From contig JAFSDL010000018.1 of assembly GCA_017436285.1 (NCBI GenBank), positions 1-62,907 of the forward strand: a stretch of 62,907 nt of DNA. The letters run 5' to 3'. The translations under genes and the position numbers were made by a program. Shown in pieces: positions 61,009 through 62,907 of this stretch (position 1 is its first letter; every line of letters begins with the position of its first letter). The notes under the pieces are model-generated. The model saw only the letters and a list, made by a program, of their open reading frames with translations, had not been told where the DNA came from and made no database searches. This DNA comes from Clostridia bacterium. GTDB lineage: Bacteria; Bacillota; Clostridia; Oscillospirales; Acutalibacteraceae.

Positions 61009-61121
61009 TTTGTTTTCCTTTCTGTTTTTATTTGCTAACTCAAAAATAACAGAAAAAAGCTATTGAATAAAGGATTTTCAGGTAACAATCGTGATACTTT
61101 TCGTGTCAGAGATAAAAAGGC

Positions 61122-61155
61122 TTGTTTTGAGGTTCTAACTATGATATGCTATATT
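61122..61155 (+). promoter_or_regulatory. Predicted promoters of the APH-like kinase locus
   Basis: Two overlapping choices: TTGAGG (61127-61132)-17-TATATT (61150-61155) and TTGTTT (61122-61127)-17-TATGCT (61145-61150). Either gives a leader of about 300 nt before the kinase start. Confidence 0.5.
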
Positions 61156-61197
61156 TAATAAATCTGCAAAAGCAGATGCCGAAAGGAGAACAATTGT

Positions 61198-61230
61198 ATG
61201 AAAGTTTTTTATGAGGTAATCGAATCTTAA
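61198..61230 (+). CDS. Candidate 10-codon leader peptide MKVFYEVIES
   Basis: GAAAGGAGAA lies 7 nt before ATG 61198, a better ribosome site than that of many genes here, and the frame closes at TAA after ten codons. It is followed by three hairpins, two with T runs, and then the kinase gene. This is the layout of translation-attenuated antibiotic-resistance genes in Gram-positives. The peptide does not match one that I can name. Confidence 0.55.
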   Translation: MKVFYEVIES

Positions 61231-61257
61231 ACTGAATATGTAGTGCTTACAATTTCG

Positions 61258-61412
61258 GAGGTTTCGACCTCTTTGTTGTTATGCCGTTTAAAGTAACCTT
61301 TCGTGAATACTATAACTTTCGGTTATAGCACACTTTAGGGTGTGTTATTTTTATGCCTTAAATCAGCCGTAGGAAGTACCAACTAATGAGGGTTGCTTTC
61401 TACGGCATTTTT
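61258..61412 (+). promoter_or_regulatory. Serial hairpins, candidate transcription attenuator
   Basis: A: GAGGT, TTCG, ACCTC (61258-61271). B: ATAAC/GTTAT (61312-61326), then CACAC/GTGTG (61329-61344) with TTATTTTT after it; TAACC (61294-61298) could instead pair with GGTTA. C: GCCGTAGGAAG (61366-61376) with CTTTCTACGGC (61396-61406) and ATTTTT. B and C are terminator-like and stand 50-120 nt before the kinase start. Confidence 0.6.
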
Positions 61413-61460
61413 GCGCCCATTTTCAGATTTTTGTTAACATAAATATTTGGAGGAATAACA

Positions 61461-62426
61461 GTGAATAAAAATATAATAGAAAATAATTTTGATTTAAAAG
61501 TGTCTGACATAAAGCTTCTTGACAAGCATTTTGGTACTGAACTTTATTTAATTTACACAGATGTCGGTAAATACATAGTTAAAGTTTTACCTTTGTATAT
61601 GGAAAATGTAAAAAATGAGGGTGAACTTACCGAGTATCTCCATAATCACGGACTTAAAGTTGCAAGATTTCTGAAAAGCAAAAACGATACTTTTGTCGTA
61701 AAAAACACTGAGTTTCAGTTTACCGTTCAGCAGTTTATTGAAGGTGAATCACTGTCGGTGAATACTGCACCTGATTGGTTTATCCTCAAATCAGCAGATT
61801 TTCTTGGACAAACAGCATTGTTGTTGAAAGATTATGAGGGATTATCGTTACAATTCGGCAAAGAGTTCTTTACTATCAAAACAGTTCGCAGAAAATTGTG
61901 GCAATATAAAAAAGAGCTTGGCAGAGCCAATAAAGCAAAAGATGTGGATATTATACCTGTTTGGGAAGAACAAATCCGTCATCTCAAGAGAATTTCAAAA
62001 TTCCATATTGATACTAATAAGCTGACTTATGCCAATTCGCACGGTGATTATCACATAGGTCAGGCAATCATACACAACAACGATTTTACAGTTATTGATT
62101 GGAGTTCGGCTTGTCGTTTACCGATTTGTTTGGATGTTATAACCTCTTATGTATTCTCAAGTCCGACCTGTGTTGCAGGTGAAATAGATGCAGACGGACT
62201 GAAAAAATATATCAGTCAATTCACAGAAAAGTTCCCATTAACGAAGTATGATATAAAAGCAATGCCTTATGTATTGTACTTTTGGCACTGTATGTGTAAC
62301 TATCGTCCCGATGAAATTGCCGATATTCCTGACAGTTATAAAGCTATTGCTAAACTCATAAATTATTTTTTGAATTGGCTTTATGATAATGTTGAGGAGT
62401 TGTCGGAAGAATTATCAAAGTACTAG
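61461..62426 (+). CDS. Aminoglycoside phosphotransferase (APH)/choline kinase-fold protein
   Basis: 321 residues. N-terminal nucleotide lobe (YTDVGKYIVKVLPLY with the ATP Lys), the catalytic loop ANSHGDYHIGQAIIHNNDFTVIDWSSACRLPICLD (HGDxHxxQ and the metal Asp in VIDW). The family phosphorylates aminoglycosides, macrolides, homoserine, choline and other alcohols. The start is GTG 61461 with GGAGG 8 nt upstream. Ends in TAG directly followed by TGA. Base composition and the TAG stop differ slightly from neighbours. The leader suggests drug control, but resistance function is unproven. Confidence 0.82.
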   Translation: MNKNIIENNFDLKVSDIKLLDKHFGTELYLIYTDVGKYIVKVLPLYMENVKNEGELTEYLHNHGLKVARFLKSKNDTFVVKNTEFQFTVQQFIEGESLSVNTAPDWFILKSADFLGQTALLLKDYEGLSLQFGKEFFTIKTVRRKLWQYKKELGRANKAKDVDIIPVWEEQIRHLKRISKFHIDTNKLTYANSHGDYHIGQAIIHNNDFTVIDWSSACRLPICLDVITSYVFSSPTCVAGEIDADGLKKYISQFTEKFPLTKYDIKAMPYVLYFWHCMCNYRPDEIADIPDSYKAIAKLINYFLNWLYDNVEELSEELSKY

Positions 62427-62437
62427 TGAAAATATAA

Positions 62438-62572
62438 AACCTACGACAACCACGGTCAGAAATATGGTCGATTTGCTTCGCTATTCACTCGCAACTCTCC
62501 CTATTTCTTCCTCTCGAAACCTTGCCTGCATCTGCCACCGGCAGCGGCAAGGCTTCGAGCAGTTAACAGCCG
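62438..62572 (+). other. tRNA-Asn-like fragments flanking a strong stem-loop
   Basis: AACCTACGACAAC (62438-62450) and GTTAACAGCCG (62562-62572) are identical to parts of the tRNA-Asn gene at 62682-62694 and 62698-62708, in the same order and strand but 111 bp apart instead of 3. Between them, CTCGAAaCCTTGCC and GGCAAGGCTTCGAG (62513-62526 and 62546-62559) with CTGCC/GGCAG inside make a long hairpin. Possibly the scar of integration at the tRNA gene. No protein is supported in 62427-62620. Confidence 0.5.
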
Positions 62573-62625
62573 GACTCGTCTGTTGTAAACAAATTGTCGT
62601 AAATTTGATTTCTTCTGAAGAGTAA

Positions 62626-62661
62626 AAAAATAAAGGATACCGAATGGTATCCTTTATTTTT
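62626..62661 (-). terminator. Terminator of the rRNA-tRNA operon
   Basis: AAAAATAAAGGATACC, GAAT, GGTATCCTTTATTTTT: a perfect 16-bp stem with T run on the minus strand, directly after the tRNA 3' end. Confidence 0.92.
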
Positions 62662-62736
62662 GGCGCCTCAAGTAGGACTCGAACCTACGACAACTCGGTT
62701 AACAGCCGAGTGCTCTACCGACTGAGCTATTAAGGC
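62661..62736 (-). tRNA. tRNA-Asn (anticodon GTT)
   Basis: Read on the minus strand: acceptor GCCTTAA pairs with TTGAGGC (one G-U), D-arm AGCTCAGTCGGTAGAGC, anticodon arm CTCGGCTGTTAACCGAG with loop CTGTTAA, T-arm GTAGGTTCGAGTCCTAC, discriminator G and an encoded CCA. 76 nt. Last gene of the rRNA operon entering from the right. Confidence 0.97.
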
Positions 62737-62743
62737 ATTTTAT

Positions 62744-62859
62744 GTCGGCATCGCCCTATTTTCCCAGGCGGCTTCCCACCAAGTATCTTCGGCGCTGTTG
62801 AGCTTAACTACCGTGTTCGGGATGGGAACGGGTGGACCCTCAACGCCATCAACACCGAC
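62744..62859 (-). rRNA. rrf: 5S ribosomal RNA
   Basis: The minus strand has the conserved 5S blocks GTTGAGGGTCCACCCGTTCC, CCGAACACGG, AGTTAAGCTC and GATACTTGGTGGG; the ends GTCGGTGTTG and CGATGCCGAC pair as helix I. About 116 nt. 62860-62907 is probably the spacer to a 23S gene outside the window. Confidence 0.96.
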
Positions 62860-62907
62860 TAATATATTATAAACAGCTTTAAGACCGTTTATACCTAAAA
62901 AATGGTG

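Noticed and set aside
62383-62625. An 80-codon open frame after the APH-like kinase
   Set aside because: It overlaps the kinase end, has no ribosome site, spans a long hairpin and tRNA-like fragments, and has no protein-like motif.

Overview
The window reads as chromosome of a low-GC Gram-positive anaerobe of the Clostridia, probably a gut-type Oscillospirales/Lachnospirales relative. Supporting signs are a single-chain pyruvate:ferredoxin oxidoreductase, strong AGGAGG-type ribosome sites, TTGACA-17-TATAAT promoters, HelD, UPF0291, single-polypeptide GlyRS, and mostly TAA/TGA stops (TAG is used at least twice). Species-level placement is not possible by reading alone.

Layout. 1-9.5 kb: 3' part of pnp, metF, then a leftward series (VTT membrane protein, Gfo/Idh/MocA oxidoreductase, GNAT, UPF0291, a Phd-Doc module whose doc carries an in-frame TAG, GNAT, and a class I lysyl-tRNA synthetase fused to an EMAPII-like tRNA-binding domain). 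9.6-15 kb: a heterodimeric ABC exporter and glyS. 15-20.6 kb: two small Xre regulators, a phosphoesterase, helD and a lipid kinase. 20.6-27 kb: a six-gene leftward operon (GH20 hexosaminidase, oxidoreductase, ferredoxin-like protein, response regulator, histidine kinase, rRNA methyltransferase). 27-36.3 kb: secreted proteins, an ECF sigma factor with a membrane-anchored beta-propeller partner, secA, and a CNNM/CBS protein. 36.5-40.1 kb: PFOR.

40.3-44 kb is an accessory patch: a small Xre with twin palindromic operators, an AlkD-like protein, a candidate toxin-antitoxin pair (DUF3990 ADP-ribosyltransferase-like protein plus a helix-turn-helix protein with an unassigned N-terminal domain) behind a promoter carrying two 16-bp operator copies, and a membrane Xre protein. 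44-54 kb holds metabolic and secreted enzymes (amidohydrolase, phosphodiesterase, glnA, two histidine phosphatases, YgjV, lipase-like protein, GH16, DUF2284, M20 peptidase). 54-61 kb holds a NYN-LOTUS protein, an esterase / ADP-ribosylglycohydrolase / PnuC-like / SdpI-like operon, two further membrane-anchored Xre proteins and a PAP2 phosphatase. The right end has an APH-like kinase preceded by a leader peptide and serial hairpins, then fragments matching tRNA-Asn, an rRNA-operon terminator, tRNA-Asn(GTT) and 5S rRNA, so an rRNA operon enters from the right on the minus strand.

The most unusual content lies between genes. There are three copies of a roughly 155-160 bp element with three hairpins that differ by compensatory changes, a 26-bp palindrome in three copies, and about ten degenerate arrays with strict 7-nt period, several next to a conserved TATAATGCCGACCGCAGG-like module and some running into the ends of genes. 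No CRISPR array, insertion sequence or intact prophage was seen. The best candidates for an undescribed system are the DUF3990/HTH module, the structured repeat family and the attenuated kinase locus.
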